Program-made: the position numbers and the translations under genes
Part shown: piece after piece, positions 52,564 through 61,724 of the stretch
Layout of the letters: each line of letters begins with the position of its first letter
Position numbering within the stretch: position 1 is the stretch's first letter
Notes under the pieces: generated by a model
What the model was told of the DNA's origin: nothing
The model's database searches: none
Seen by the model: the letters and a program-made list of their open reading frames with translations, nothing else
NCBI RefSeq assembly: GCF_022788695.1
Contig: NZ_CP085154.1
Span: 868,001-932,000, forward strand
Length of the DNA stretch: 64,000 nucleotides
Source: Pseudosulfitobacter sp. DSM 107133
Lineage (GTDB): Bacteria; Pseudomonadota; Alphaproteobacteria; Rhodobacterales; Rhodobacteraceae
Direction of reading: 5' to 3'

Positions 52564-53819
52564 CACGGTTGCAAGCAACATATGAAATTGAAAGCCCGGT
52601 GGGCGTGGCCCGCGCAGCAGAGGTGATCGCGGGGGAGCAGTCGACGGGGACGTTCATCCGGCTGGCCTCGGAGACGGATGATTTGCGCGCACGTTCGGCA
52701 GCGCGGGTTGAAATGGTCGAGATTACGGGAGCTTCGGACCAACCGGCGTTGCCGTGTCGGCTCAAGGCCGACCGATACGAGCAGGGGCGTATTACATTAA
52801 GCTGGCCGGTGGACACGTTCGGGCCGTCGTTGCCGAACATTCTGGCGACGGTGGCGGGGAACCTGTTCGAACTGGCCGAAGTCTCGGCCATCCGGTTGCT
52901 GTCGCTGGAGATCCCCGACAGCATCGCCGCCGCCTGTCCGGGGCCGCAGTTCGGGGTGGCGGGCACGCGGGCGCTGATGGGGGTGGAAACGGGGCCGATG
53001 ATCGGCACCATCGTCAAGCCCAGCGTGGGGCTGAGTGCGGCGGAGACCGCAGCACTGGCCGGTGATCTCGCGCGGGCGGGGATTGATTTCATCAAGGACG
53101 ACGAATTGCAGGGCAACGGGCCTGCGTGCCCCTTGGACGCGCGCGCGCGGCTGGTGATGCAGGCGCTGGATGAAGCGGCGCAGGTGACGGGCCGCAAGGC
53201 GATGTATGCGTTCAACATCACGGATGAAATCACCGATATGTGGCGGCATCTTGAAATGCTGGAAGGGCTGGGAGCGACCTGTGCAATGGTGTCGCTGAAC
53301 TCGGTCGGGCTGGCGGGGCTGCGCGCGGTGCGCGACCGTTCGTCCCTGCCGATCCATGCGCATCGCAACGGTTGGGGGCTGCTGTCGCGCTCGCCGCACA
53401 TCGGGATTGCGTACCCCGCGATGCAAAAGCTGTGGCGGCTGGCGGGGGCGGATCATCTGCATGTGAACGGGCTGGCCAGCAAGTTCACCGAACCGGATGC
53501 GGTTGTGATCGAAGCCGCGCGGGCGGTGCAGGCGCCGGTCTCGGACGGCCACGATCACGGGGCGCTGCCGGTGTTCTCCTCGGGGCAGACAGCCTGGCAG
53601 GTGGGGCCAAGTGCCGATGCGCTGGGCAATGATGATTTCCTGATCTGCGCGGGCGGCGGGATCATGAGCCACCCCGCAGGTCCGGCGGCGGGCATCACCA
53701 GTTTCCGGCAGGCAGCCGCAGCGCAGGCGGCAGGCGTGGACGTGCGGACCTATGCGGCGGATCACCCCGAACTGGCGGCGGCACTGGATGCGTTCAAAGG
53801 GGCGGTGACGCGTGGTTGA
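52560..53819 (+). CDS. oiaX: RuBisCO-like protein, 3-oxo-isoapionate-4-phosphate transcarboxylase/hydrolase
   Basis: A 419-residue form IV RuBisCO-like protein. Compared with true RuBisCO, the carbamylated Lys and metal ligands are kept (IDFIKDDELQ), as are the His-Arg pair (IHAHRNGWG), the loop 6 Lys (HVNGLASKF), the Ser-Gly (VFSSGQTA) and the GGG phosphate loop (CAGGGIMSHPAGPAAG). In GTIVKPSVGLS the second Lys of KPK is replaced by Ser, so it cannot be a normal carboxylase. OiaX splits 3-oxo-isoapionate-4-phosphate into 3-phosphoglycerate and glycolate. Placement after the kinase supports this role. Confidence 0.85.
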   Translation: MTRLQATYEIESPVGVARAAEVIAGEQSTGTFIRLASETDDLRARSAARVEMVEITGASDQPALPCRLKADRYEQGRITLSWPVDTFGPSLPNILATVAGNLFELAEVSAIRLLSLEIPDSIAAACPGPQFGVAGTRALMGVETGPMIGTIVKPSVGLSAAETAALAGDLARAGIDFIKDDELQGNGPACPLDARARLVMQALDEAAQVTGRKAMYAFNITDEITDMWRHLEMLEGLGATCAMVSLNSVGLAGLRAVRDRSSLPIHAHRNGWGLLSRSPHIGIAYPAMQKLWRLAGADHLHVNGLASKFTEPDAVVIEAARAVQAPVSDGHDHGALPVFSSGQTAWQVGPSADALGNDDFLICAGGGIMSHPAGPAAGITSFRQAAAAQAAGVDVRTYAADHPELAAALDAFKGAVTRG

Positions 53820-53845
53820 CATGGGCGGGAAATGTCGCGACACGT

Positions 53846-53855
53846 TGGTATACCA
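53846..53855. promoter_or_regulatory. TGGTATACCA palindrome before the hydroxyacid dehydrogenase gene
   Basis: Perfect 10-bp palindrome in the 56-bp gap after oiaX, 20 bases before the next start codon. Matches the FadR-like operator pattern seen at 56789 and 62223. Confidence 0.65.
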
Positions 53856-53875
53856 TTTTTCAGGAGTTGCCCCAC

Positions 53876-54814
53876 ATGTCTGCCACCCTTGCCATCGGCC
53901 CCTACACCGACGTCGAACGCGAAGCCTTTGCCGCCGAATTGAAGCCGACCTTCATCGGCACACGCGCCGAACTGGACGCGCTGGACGATGCGGCCTGTGC
54001 TGCGGTCAAGGCGATTGCCTACAAGGGGCACCGGCCCTTTGGCGGGGTCGAGATGGACCGGTTTGCAAACCTCGGGGTGATTGCGAATTATGGCGTGGGC
54101 TATGACGCGATTGACGTGGATGCGGCCGGCGCGCGCGGGATCAAGGTGACGAATACGCCGGATGTGCTGAACGATGATGTGGCCGATATGGCGATTGCCA
54201 TGTGGCTGATGCAGGGCCGCGACATGCGTCAGGGCGACGCGTGGGTGCGCGACGGGTCGTGGGCGGAAAAGGGCGGTTTGCCGTTGAACCGCAAGCTTAG
54301 CGGCGGCTCGGTCGGGATCATGGGGATGGGACGCATTGGCCGTGACATTGCCGACCGTCTGGCGGCGTTCAGATGTGATGTTCACTATCACGCGCGCTCG
54401 GAAAAAGAGACACCGGGCTGGACATATCACGCCGACCCGGTCGATCTGGCCAAGGCTGTCGATTTCCTGTTTGTCGCGCTGGTGGGTGGCCCTGCAACAG
54501 AAAAATACGTCTCGAAAGAGGTGATTGCGGCGCTGGGCGCGCGCGGCGTCATCATCAACATTTCGCGCGGCACGACGATTGACGAAGAGGCGATGCTGGA
54601 CGCGCTGGAAAGCGGCGCTTTGGCCGGTGCCGGTCTGGATGTGTTCGTGGGAGAGCCCAAGGTGAACCCGCGTTTTCTGACGCTGGACAACGTGGTGCTG
54701 CAACCGCATCAGGGCTCGGCCACCCACGAAACCCGCGCCGCGATGGCCAGGCTGCAACGCGACAACGTGGCGGCGTTTCTGGCGGGGGATGATCTGCTGA
54801 CGCCGGTGAACTGA
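53876..54814 (+). CDS. D-2-hydroxyacid dehydrogenase (glyoxylate/hydroxypyruvate reductase type)
   Basis: A 312-residue NAD(P)-dependent enzyme. Nucleotide site VGIMGMGRIGRDIADRLA; catalytic Arg in NISRGTTIDEEAM, Glu in VGEPKVNP and His in LQPHQGSATHET. Members reduce glyoxylate or hydroxypyruvate. Here it could act on glyoxylate made from the glycolate released by OiaX. AGGAG nine bases upstream supports the ATG at 53876; an earlier in-frame ATG overlaps oiaX and the operator. Confidence 0.9.
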   Translation: MSATLAIGPYTDVEREAFAAELKPTFIGTRAELDALDDAACAAVKAIAYKGHRPFGGVEMDRFANLGVIANYGVGYDAIDVDAAGARGIKVTNTPDVLNDDVADMAIAMWLMQGRDMRQGDAWVRDGSWAEKGGLPLNRKLSGGSVGIMGMGRIGRDIADRLAAFRCDVHYHARSEKETPGWTYHADPVDLAKAVDFLFVALVGGPATEKYVSKEVIAALGARGVIINISRGTTIDEEAMLDALESGALAGAGLDVFVGEPKVNPRFLTLDNVVLQPHQGSATHETRAAMARLQRDNVAAFLAGDDLLTPVN

Positions 54815-55024
54815 GCGGGGTAGGCCCGCTATCGGGACTTTACTGCCATGCGCATTGGCGCGCTTGGCCGCGCATTGACGGGCCGTGCCTTGGGGCGGTC
54901 CGTCATGTTGCAGACAGGCCTCTGGCATGATGCACGGCGGATTGCGGCCCTGGCTCCGCGCGGGGCGCAAGCGGAAAGGGAGCGCAAAAGCCCGGACGGG
55001 CGGGCACTGCCCTTCGTGGCCCCG
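54815..55024. other. Convergent intergenic region
   Basis: About 210 bp between two convergent genes. No gene is credible. The segment GCGCAAAAGCCCGGACGGGC resembles parts of the dispersed repeats but is too degraded to assign. Confidence 0.4.
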
Positions 55025-55942
55025 TTACCCCCGCCCTTTCTTCGCTTCTTCTTCCATATCCATCCCGTTCAGCGCCGCCACATGGTCGGTGATTTTGGGC
55101 ACATAATCCTGCCCGTTCCCGCTGGCCTCGACATGAGCGAAATACTGTTTGGCCGCCGCCGCCATCACCGTCATGATCCCCGCGCTGTCCGCCATTGCAT
55201 TGACATAGCGCAGGTCTTTGGCGGCATTGGAAATGGTGAACTTGTGCACCTCTTCGCGGTCGACCGCATAGGTCATGAAGGTCTCGAAAAACCCGTTGGT
55301 CAGACGTGACGATCCGATCACCTCGCGCACCTTGGTGGGCGGAATGCCCACACTGGCCCCCAGCACCGTCGCCTCGGCATAAAGCGACGCATAGCCCATC
55401 GAGATAAAGTTCATCAGCAGCTTCATCTTGTGCCCCGCGCCGGTGCTGCCGACATGGGTGATATTGCCCGCCCAGCAGTCCAGCACCGGCTTGATCTTGT
55501 CAAAGGTGGCATTGTCACAGCCCACCATCGCGTCCAGCGTGCCGGCCTCGGCCTCTTTGGGCGTGCGCCCCAGCGGGGCATCCACCAGCGTGCCGCCCGT
55601 CTGTGCCAGCTCTGCGGCCAGCACGGCGGTCGAGGTCGGGTCAGCCGTGGTGGTGTCGATCACGATCAACCCCGCCCGCGCGCCTGCCAGAATTCCGTCA
55701 GGACCGCGAAACGTCGCCTCCACCTGTTCGGAATTCGACAAACACAGATGGATGATATCGCAATTCTGCGCCAGCTCGCGCGCCGTCGCGGCCTCTTGCG
55801 CGCCCATGCCCACCAGATTGTCCACCGGCGTGCGGTTGCGGTTGCCCTTGACCCACAACGGATAGCCCTTTTGCAGCAGGTTCTTGGCCATGCCATGCCC
55901 CATGAACCCGACGCCGATGAAACCGATTATGCTCTTGCTCAT
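55025..55942 (-). CDS. NAD(P)-dependent 3-hydroxyisobutyrate dehydrogenase family enzyme
   Basis: A 305-residue beta-hydroxyacid dehydrogenase: cofactor site IGFIGVGFMGHGMAKNLL, substrate loop DAPLGRTPKEAEAGTLDAM (the usual DAPVSGG is changed), catalytic Lys in GAGHKMKLLMNF. Family members act on tartronate semialdehyde, threonate or similar acids. The altered substrate loop means the precise substrate is open. GGAGG before the ATG at 55942. It is the second gene after the SDR at 55967-56725. Confidence 0.85.
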   Translation of the reverse strand: MSKSIIGFIGVGFMGHGMAKNLLQKGYPLWVKGNRNRTPVDNLVGMGAQEAATARELAQNCDIIHLCLSNSEQVEATFRGPDGILAGARAGLIVIDTTTADPTSTAVLAAELAQTGGTLVDAPLGRTPKEAEAGTLDAMVGCDNATFDKIKPVLDCWAGNITHVGSTGAGHKMKLLMNFISMGYASLYAEATVLGASVGIPPTKVREVIGSSRLTNGFFETFMTYAVDREEVHKFTISNAAKDLRYVNAMADSAGIMTVMAAAAKQYFAHVEASGNGQDYVPKITDHVAALNGMDMEEEAKKGRG

Positions 55943-55966
55943 GTGATGCTCCTCCAAAAGCTCTGT

Positions 55967-56725
55967 TCAAAGACTGGCGGTGATCCCGCCGTCGACGAAA
56001 ATGGTTTGTCCGTTTACGAAACTTGACGCCTTGGACGACAGGAATATCGCCGCCCCCACCAGTTCCTCGACCCGCCCCCAACGGCCTGCGGGGGTGCGTT
56101 TTTCCAGCCATTCGGTGAATGCGGGATCCGCCACCAGCGCCGCATTCAGCGGTGTCTCGAAATAGCCCGGTGCGATGGCGTTGCAGTTCAGCCCGTGCCG
56201 CGCCCAGTCGGTCGCCATACCCTTGGTCAGGTTGGCAATCGCCCCCTTGGACGCGGTGTAGGGCGCGATGCCCGGGCGCGCCAAAGCGGTCTGCACGGAA
56301 GCGATGTTGATGATCCGCCCGTGGCCTTGCGCAATCATGTGCCGCGCCGTGGCCTGACCCACATAAAAGGCCGAATTCACATTGGTCCGCATCAGCCGGT
56401 CAAAGGCTTCGACCTCGAAATCCTCCAGCGGCCCGCGATGCTGCATCCCTGCGTTGTTGATCAGGATGTCGATGGGCCGCGTCTGCACATAGCCGTCAAC
56501 CGCCGCGCGCACCGCATCGGCATCGGTCACGTCAAAGGCCAGCGTGTCCACATCATGGCCCGCATCCCGCAGCCCCTGCGCCGCTTCTTCCAGCCGCGCG
56601 GCATTGCGTGCATTCAGCACCACCCGCGCGCCCGCTTCGGCCAAACCACGCGCCAGCGCCGCGCCAATGCCCATTGACGCGCCCGTAACCAGCGCCGTGC
56701 GCCCGCCCAGATCGAACAGTTCCAT
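55967..56725 (-). CDS. SDR oxidoreductase, gluconate 5-dehydrogenase (IdnO) type
   Basis: A 252-residue classical SDR: cofactor motif TALVTGASMGIGAALARGLA, NNAG at about 90, catalytic Ser in NIASVQTALARPG, and YTASKGAIANLTKGMATDWA with Tyr and Lys. The layout GRWGRVEELVGAAIFLSSKA, followed by the FVDGGITASL end, is typical of gluconate 5-dehydrogenases, which interconvert 5-ketogluconate and gluconate. GAGGGG lies before the ATG at 56725. Divergent from an IdnD-like gene across an operator. Confidence 0.85.
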   Translation of the reverse strand: MELFDLGGRTALVTGASMGIGAALARGLAEAGARVVLNARNAARLEEAAQGLRDAGHDVDTLAFDVTDADAVRAAVDGYVQTRPIDILINNAGMQHRGPLEDFEVEAFDRLMRTNVNSAFYVGQATARHMIAQGHGRIINIASVQTALARPGIAPYTASKGAIANLTKGMATDWARHGLNCNAIAPGYFETPLNAALVADPAFTEWLEKRTPAGRWGRVEELVGAAIFLSSKASSFVNGQTIFVDGGITASL

Positions 56726-56788
56726 ATATCCCCTCTCAAAGGCACACCGGTGCCATTGACACCCCGCCTGAATCCGCATTTGATGAAA

Positions 56789-56798
56789 TGGTATACCA
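56789..56798. promoter_or_regulatory. TGGTATACCA palindrome between divergent idonate genes
   Basis: AATGGTATACCATT (56787-56800) is a perfect 14-bp palindrome centred between the divergent SDR and alcohol dehydrogenase genes, about 39 bp before the latter. It can serve both promoters. Confidence 0.7.
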
Positions 56799-56836
56799 TT
56801 CCACCCCAGTTGCAAGAACCCACCGAAAGGCCCGCC

Positions 56837-57874
56837 ATGCCCCACGCCCTGTTCGCCCATGCCGCCCGCGATCTGCGGCTGGCCGAGGTGCCCGTTGAAA
56901 CACCCGGCACGGGTCAGGTGCGCATTGCCATGCAGCGCGGGGGCATCTGCGGATCGGATCTGCATTATTACAATCACGGCGGTTTTGGCGCGGTACGCCT
57001 GCGCGAACCGATGATTTTGGGCCACGAGGTTTCGGGCGTGGTCGATGCGCTTGGCGATGGTGTTGACGGGCTGGCTGTGGGCGATCTGGTGGCGGTGTCA
57101 CCGTCGCGCCCCTGTGGAGCTTGCACACAATGCCTGCGCGGCCTGCCCAACCAATGCCTGAACATGCGGTTTTACGGCTCGGCCATGCCCTTTCCCCACA
57201 TTCAGGGCGCGTTTCGCGACACGCTGGTGGCCGACGCCAGCCAATGCGTGCCCGCCCATGGTCTGAGTGCGGCGCAGGCCGCCATGGCCGAGCCGCTGGC
57301 CGTCGCGCTGCACGCCGTGGGCCGTGCGGGCGAGATGCTGGGCAAACGGGTGCTGGTCACCGGCTGCGGCCCTATCGGCATTCTTGTGATCCTGGCCGCA
57401 CGCCGCGCCGGTGCCGCCGAAATCATCGCCACCGACATCGCCGCCCCCGTGCTGGACATCGCCCGCCGCGCCGGCGCCGACATCACCCTGAACACCGCCA
57501 CGCACCCCGAGGCGCTGCTGCCCTACACGCTGGACAAAGGCTGCCTTGACGTGCTGTTCGAATGTTCTGGCGCACAGGCAGCGCTGGTCGCGGGCATCGG
57601 CGCGCTGCGTCCGCGCGGTCAGGTGATCCAGCTGGGTCTGTCGGGCGACATGTCCCTGCCGATGATGCAGATCACCGCCAAAGAGCTGTCGATAAACGGC
57701 TCGTTTCGCTTTCACGCGGCCTTTCCCCTTGCGGTGCAGATGATGCAACAGGGGCTGATCGACGTGACCCCGCTGCTGACCCACAGTTATCCGCTGGCAG
57801 AATTTGCCGCCGCATTTGCCATGGCCGGTGACCGCGCGCAGGCGATGAAGGTCCAGTTGGTGTTCGGCGCATGA
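56837..57874 (+). CDS. Zinc alcohol dehydrogenase, L-idonate 5-dehydrogenase type
   Basis: A 345-residue MDR enzyme. Catalytic zinc ligands: Cys in GGICGSDLHYY and His-Glu in ILGHEVSGV; structural zinc cysteines are in RPCGACTQCLRGLPNQC. Cofactor loop VLVTGCGPIGILVILAARRA. The closest type is L-idonate 5-dehydrogenase (IdnD). With the IdnO-like SDR it would convert idonate to gluconate via 5-ketogluconate. AAAGG six bases before the ATG at 56837; it overlaps the LysE gene by four bases. Confidence 0.88.
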   Translation: MPHALFAHAARDLRLAEVPVETPGTGQVRIAMQRGGICGSDLHYYNHGGFGAVRLREPMILGHEVSGVVDALGDGVDGLAVGDLVAVSPSRPCGACTQCLRGLPNQCLNMRFYGSAMPFPHIQGAFRDTLVADASQCVPAHGLSAAQAAMAEPLAVALHAVGRAGEMLGKRVLVTGCGPIGILVILAARRAGAAEIIATDIAAPVLDIARRAGADITLNTATHPEALLPYTLDKGCLDVLFECSGAQAALVAGIGALRPRGQVIQLGLSGDMSLPMMQITAKELSINGSFRFHAAFPLAVQMMQQGLIDVTPLLTHSYPLAEFAAAFAMAGDRAQAMKVQLVFGA

Positions 57875-58467
57875 TCACCTTTGCCCTGGCGGTTTTCTTC
57901 CTGCTGATCACCCCCGGCCCCGGCGTGTTGTCCACGGCGGGCATCGGCGCGGGGCACGGGTTTCGCGCCGGGCTGCGCTATCTGACGGGGTTGTTCATCG
58001 GCACCAATATCGTGGCCTTCGGCGTGATCTCGGGGCTGGCGGCGGTGATACTGGCGGTGCCGGTGGTGCGCTGGGTGCTGATGGGGGCGTCGATCCTCTA
58101 CCTTCTGTATCTGGCCGCCCGCATCGCCTTTGCCGGCAGCAAGGTGGCCTTTATTGCTGCCGCCACCGCGCCGGGCATCGGTGCGGGCATCCTGTTGCAG
58201 GCGATCAACCCCAAGGCCTATGCCGTCAACACCACCCTGTTCGCAGGCTTTCCCTATGCGCCTGACAGCCTGATCTTTGAAACCGTGACCAAGCTGCTGA
58301 TCGTCAACGCCTTTTGGATACCAATCCATCTGGGCTGGCTCTGGGCGGGGGCCAGCCTGCACCGCCTGAACCTGTCCGACACCGCCCAGCGCCGCATCAA
58401 TTATGCGATGGCCGCCGCCATGCTGGGTGTCGTCGCCCTTGCCCTGATTGCCGGAGTCTCCCGATGA
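57871..58467 (+). CDS. LysE family exporter
   Basis: A 198-residue membrane protein of the LysE/RhtB family with about five to six helices; the start FALAVFFLLITPGPGVLSTA holds the typical TPGP motif. Members export amino acids or small metabolites. Its place between a sugar-acid dehydrogenase and a FAD oxidase suggests export of an intermediate, but this is inference. Overlaps both neighbours by four bases. Confidence 0.88.
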   Translation: MITFALAVFFLLITPGPGVLSTAGIGAGHGFRAGLRYLTGLFIGTNIVAFGVISGLAAVILAVPVVRWVLMGASILYLLYLAARIAFAGSKVAFIAAATAPGIGAGILLQAINPKAYAVNTTLFAGFPYAPDSLIFETVTKLLIVNAFWIPIHLGWLWAGASLHRLNLSDTAQRRINYAMAAAMLGVVALALIAGVSR

Positions 58468-59855
58468 GCGATACCCTGACGGCACATGCCACCGCCATCA
58501 CCGCCCTGCGCGACCTGCTGGGCGACCGGCTCGTCACGTCCGACGCCGACCGCGCCCAACATGGCCGCAACGAAACCTATTACCCCGACGCCCCGCCCGA
58601 CGCTGTGGCCTATCCCGAAACCACCGAAGAGGTGGCGCAGATCATCCGCATCTGCGGTCAGCACAAATGCCCCGTGGTCGCGGTGGGCGCTGCCACCTCG
58701 CTTGAAGGGCAGCATCTGGCGACCCGGGGCGGCATCAGTCTGGACATGAACCGGATGAACCGCGTGCTACAGATCCGTCCCGAAGACCTGAACGTGACCG
58801 TGCAACCGGGTCTGACCCGCATGGGGCTGAACGCGCAGTTGCGCGACACCGGCCTGTTCTTTCCCATCGACCCCGGTGCCGACGCATCGCTGGGCGGCAT
58901 GACCGCCACCCGCGCCAGCGGCACCACCGCCGTGCGCTATGGCACCATGCGCGAAAACGTGCTGGCGCTGGAGGCCGTGATGGCCGACGGCAGCATCATC
59001 CGCACCGGCACACAGGCGCGCAAATCGTCATCGGGCTATGACCTGACGCACCTGCTGGTCGGCTCGGAAGGCACGCTTGGCATCATCACCGAACTGACCC
59101 TGCGCCTGCATGGCCTGCCCGAAAGCACGCTGGCCGCAACCTGCCGGTTCGACAGTGTCGCCGACGCGGTCAACTGTGTGATCCTGACGATCCAGTCGGG
59201 CCTGCCGATGGCGCGGATCGAGCTGCTGGATCACATGATGGTGCGCGGGTTCAACCAATATGCCGACGCGGGCCTGCCTGAAAAACCGCACCTGTTTCTG
59301 GAATTCCACGGCACCCCCGCAGGCACCGCCGAACAGGCGGACAGCTTTCGTGACATCGCGGACGAATTTGGCGCGACCGGCTGGAAACAGGCCACCACCA
59401 CCGAGGAACGCAGTGCCCTGTGGGCCATGCGGCACAAGGCGCATTATGCCTCGGCGGCCTTGGGCAAGGGCAAGCACATCTGGCCCACGGACGTCTGCGT
59501 GCCAATCTCGCAACTGGCGACGGCCGTGGTGCAGGCGCAGGACGATGCCGTGGCCCTTGGGCTGACCAGCACGATTGTCGGCCATGTGGGCGATGGCAAC
59601 TTTCACGCGGGCATCAGCGTTGATCCCAACGACCCCGACGAAATGGCGCGCGGTGCCCGGTTCACACGCGCGCTGGCCGAAACCGCCCTGCGTCTGGGCG
59701 GCACCGTCAGCGGCGAACACGGCATCGGCATCGGCAAGCAGAAATACATGGCCGCCGAACACGGCCCCGCGCTGGACTGGATGCGCCGCATCAAGACGTC
59801 GTTTGATCCGCACAACATATTGAACCCCGGCAAAATGCTGCCGCAGGACGACTGA
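58464..59855 (+). CDS. FAD-linked oxidase, glycolate oxidase GlcD / D-lactate dehydrogenase type
   Basis: A 463-residue flavoprotein: FAD PCMH domain with VVAVGAATSLEGQHLATRGG, PGADASLGGMTATRASGTTA and GSEGTLGIITELTLRLHG, then the FAD-oxidase C domain with GHVGDGNFHAGISVDPNDPD and GEHGIGIGKQKYM. No GlcE or GlcF partner is adjacent, which fits single-subunit D-lactate dehydrogenase-like enzymes. A role in oxidising glycolate from OiaX is attractive. The ATG at 58464 overlaps the lysE stop. Confidence 0.88.
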   Translation: MSDTLTAHATAITALRDLLGDRLVTSDADRAQHGRNETYYPDAPPDAVAYPETTEEVAQIIRICGQHKCPVVAVGAATSLEGQHLATRGGISLDMNRMNRVLQIRPEDLNVTVQPGLTRMGLNAQLRDTGLFFPIDPGADASLGGMTATRASGTTAVRYGTMRENVLALEAVMADGSIIRTGTQARKSSSGYDLTHLLVGSEGTLGIITELTLRLHGLPESTLAATCRFDSVADAVNCVILTIQSGLPMARIELLDHMMVRGFNQYADAGLPEKPHLFLEFHGTPAGTAEQADSFRDIADEFGATGWKQATTTEERSALWAMRHKAHYASAALGKGKHIWPTDVCVPISQLATAVVQAQDDAVALGLTSTIVGHVGDGNFHAGISVDPNDPDEMARGARFTRALAETALRLGGTVSGEHGIGIGKQKYMAAEHGPALDWMRRIKTSFDPHNILNPGKMLPQDD

Positions 59856-59873
59856 TCGAGAAAAGGGAGAGAG

Positions 59874-60839
59874 ATGAATATTCTGATTATAGGCGGCGGC
59901 GGTGTCGTCGGGCAGAAACTGGCCAAAGCACTGGCGGCCAAAGGCGCTTTGCGCGGCAAACCCATCAGCCGCCTTGTGCTGGCCGACGTGGTCGATCCGG
60001 CCCCTGTTGATGCCCCGTTCACGGTCGACACAACGCGCTGCGACATCGCTGATGCGGCCTCGGTGGCACAGGTCGTGACCGCAGACACCGACGTGATCTA
60101 CCTGCTGGCCGCCATCGTGTCGGCCCACGCCGAAGAGGACTTTGACGCCGGGATGCAGATCAACCTGTTCGGCACCTACAACGTGCTGGAACGCTGCCGC
60201 AGATTGGGCAACACGCCGGTCGTGGTCTTCACCTCTTCCATCGCCGTCTATGGCGGCGAGGCGCAGAACCCGCTGGGTGATCACAGCTATCCCAACCCGC
60301 AAACCTCTTATGGCGGGCAAAAGGCGATGGGCGAGATCCTGATCAACGACTATTCGCGCAAGGGCTTTATCGACGGGCGGGCCTTCCGGCTGCCCACGAT
60401 CTCGGTCCGGCCCGGCAAACCCAACCGCGCGGCTTCGTCGTTCATGTCGTCGATCCTGCGCGAACCGCTGAACGGGCAACCGGCGGTGTGCCCCGTCGAC
60501 GGTGATTTCCTGCACTACTACCTCAGCCCCCGCAAATGCGCCGAGAACCTTGTGAAAGCCGCCGAGCTGGACGCCGCCGCCATCGGCGAAAACCGCGCCA
60601 TGCAGATGCCGGGCAAGGTCTGGTCGATAGATCAGGTGATTGCCGCCATGACCGCCGTGGCCGGCCCCGAACCCGCCAAACTGATCCGTTGGGAGGCCCA
60701 GCCCGACGTGCAGGCGATTGTCTCGGGCTGGCGCTGGGACATCCACGCCGACAAGGCCGAGGCGCTTGGGCTGGAGGCCGATGCGTCGTTCGAAGACAAT
60801 ATCCGCTATTATCTGGAGGATGATAAGCCTGCGGGGTGA
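59874..60839 (+). CDS. denD: D-erythronate dehydrogenase
   Basis: A 321-residue extended SDR (epimerase type): NILIIGGGGVVGQKLAKALA at the start, catalytic region FTSSIAVYGG and SYGGQKAMGEILINDYSRKG. The sequence RLPTISVRPGKPNRAASSFM is typical of DenD. It oxidises D-erythronate to 2-oxo-tetronate, the first step of that tetronate pathway (DenD, OtnI, OtnK, OtnC). OtnI and OtnC are not in the window. GGGAGAG lies just before the ATG. Confidence 0.85.
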   Translation: MNILIIGGGGVVGQKLAKALAAKGALRGKPISRLVLADVVDPAPVDAPFTVDTTRCDIADAASVAQVVTADTDVIYLLAAIVSAHAEEDFDAGMQINLFGTYNVLERCRRLGNTPVVVFTSSIAVYGGEAQNPLGDHSYPNPQTSYGGQKAMGEILINDYSRKGFIDGRAFRLPTISVRPGKPNRAASSFMSSILREPLNGQPAVCPVDGDFLHYYLSPRKCAENLVKAAELDAAAIGENRAMQMPGKVWSIDQVIAAMTAVAGPEPAKLIRWEAQPDVQAIVSGWRWDIHADKAEALGLEADASFEDNIRYYLEDDKPAG

Positions 60840-60870
60840 GGGGGGCCTGCGCGCCCTTCCCTCATCAGGG

Positions 60871-60960
60871 CAGCGTCCGCCCCTCCTGGCAGGTGTCCGC
60901 TTTGTGCGCACCCAGAGGCCGACGCTGCTGTGCACCTTGGTTTCCGGGCTTTGTTCCCAT
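60871..60960 (-). repeat. Dispersed repeat, copy e (with a CCTCT-type hairpin insert)
   Basis: On the minus strand it reads CAAAGCCCGGAAACCAAGG, then GGCCTCTGGGTGCGCAC, AAAGCGGACACCTGCC and ends in CGCTGCCC. This parallels copy b at 37329-37440, including the first hairpin of its 62-nt insert, but is more diverged. Confidence 0.55.
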
Positions 60961-60962
60961 CG

Positions 60963-61011
60963 CCCCGCCGGACTGCGCTGCAAGGGCAGGAGCCTCCGGC
61001 GGGGATTTTTT
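60963..61011 (+). terminator. Intrinsic terminator after denD
   Basis: CCCCGCCGGA (60963-60972) pairs perfectly with TCCGGCGGGG (60995-61004), followed by ATTTTTT. It should end the plus-strand operon that starts at the alcohol dehydrogenase gene. Confidence 0.75.
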
Positions 61012-61031
61012 GAACCAGAGAAGGGGCGGGG

Positions 61032-61724
61032 TCAGTCGACCATAACGGCTGTACCGTCGGCCAGCATCTCTTCGATTGCGGGCATATCCGCGCCGCCGGC
61101 CTTTACATTGGCCTCAAGGGTTTCTTCGGCGTCTTTGACCGCTGCAAGCGCTGCGATAACCGTGTCGATCTGTGCAAAGGGGACAACCACGACGCCGTTG
61201 CTGTCACCCACCAGAATGTCGCCACTGTTGACCATCTGGCCGCCGACCACAGCGCCGAAGCCGACATAGCCCGGACCGTTCGAGAAAGGCGAGTTCGGGT
61301 TTAGGCCAACGCACCACGCGGGCAATCCGACCTCTTCGATGCCTTCAAGGTCGCGCATGGCGCCGTCGGTGACAAAGCCTGCGGCCCCTTTGTTGTTCAG
61401 CATCCCCATGAACTGGTCGCCTGCCGCCGAACATTGGGTGAAACCGCGCACCGCCGAGACGATGAAGTCGCCCGGCTGCATCACATGCAGCGCGCCCATC
61501 GTGGCGAGGATTTCTTCGGGGCCGTTGTCGGCCACCAGAGCGACACCCACCGCATGACCGGGCAACCTGGCGCTGAGCGGGGCAATTTCGGTGGCCAGTG
61601 CGCCGCGCCCCTGCATGGCGTCACAGACAAAGCCAGTGGGCACATCGCGAAAGGCGTCGATTTGCGCGGGTGTCGGACGGGCAAAGCCGGTGCGGATGGT
61701 CAGGCGGGGTGGTTCGTGGATCAT
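61032..61724 (-). CDS. RraA family protein (4-hydroxy-4-methyl-2-oxoglutarate aldolase-like)
   Basis: A 230-residue RraA/HMG-aldolase fold protein. Typical blocks are VCDAMQGRGALATEIAPLSA, GAAGFVTDGAMRDLEGIEEV with the catalytic Arg-Asp, and VNSGDILVGDSNGVVVVP. Members cleave 2-oxo acids with a divalent metal or act as RNase E inhibitors; in sugar-acid loci a 2-oxo acid aldolase or decarboxylase is likely. It follows a small secreted protein gene, overlapping it by four bases. Confidence 0.85.
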   Translation of the reverse strand: MIHEPPRLTIRTGFARPTPAQIDAFRDVPTGFVCDAMQGRGALATEIAPLSARLPGHAVGVALVADNGPEEILATMGALHVMQPGDFIVSAVRGFTQCSAAGDQFMGMLNNKGAAGFVTDGAMRDLEGIEEVGLPAWCVGLNPNSPFSNGPGYVGFGAVVGGQMVNSGDILVGDSNGVVVVPFAQIDTVIAALAAVKDAEETLEANVKAGGADMPAIEEMLADGTAVMVD

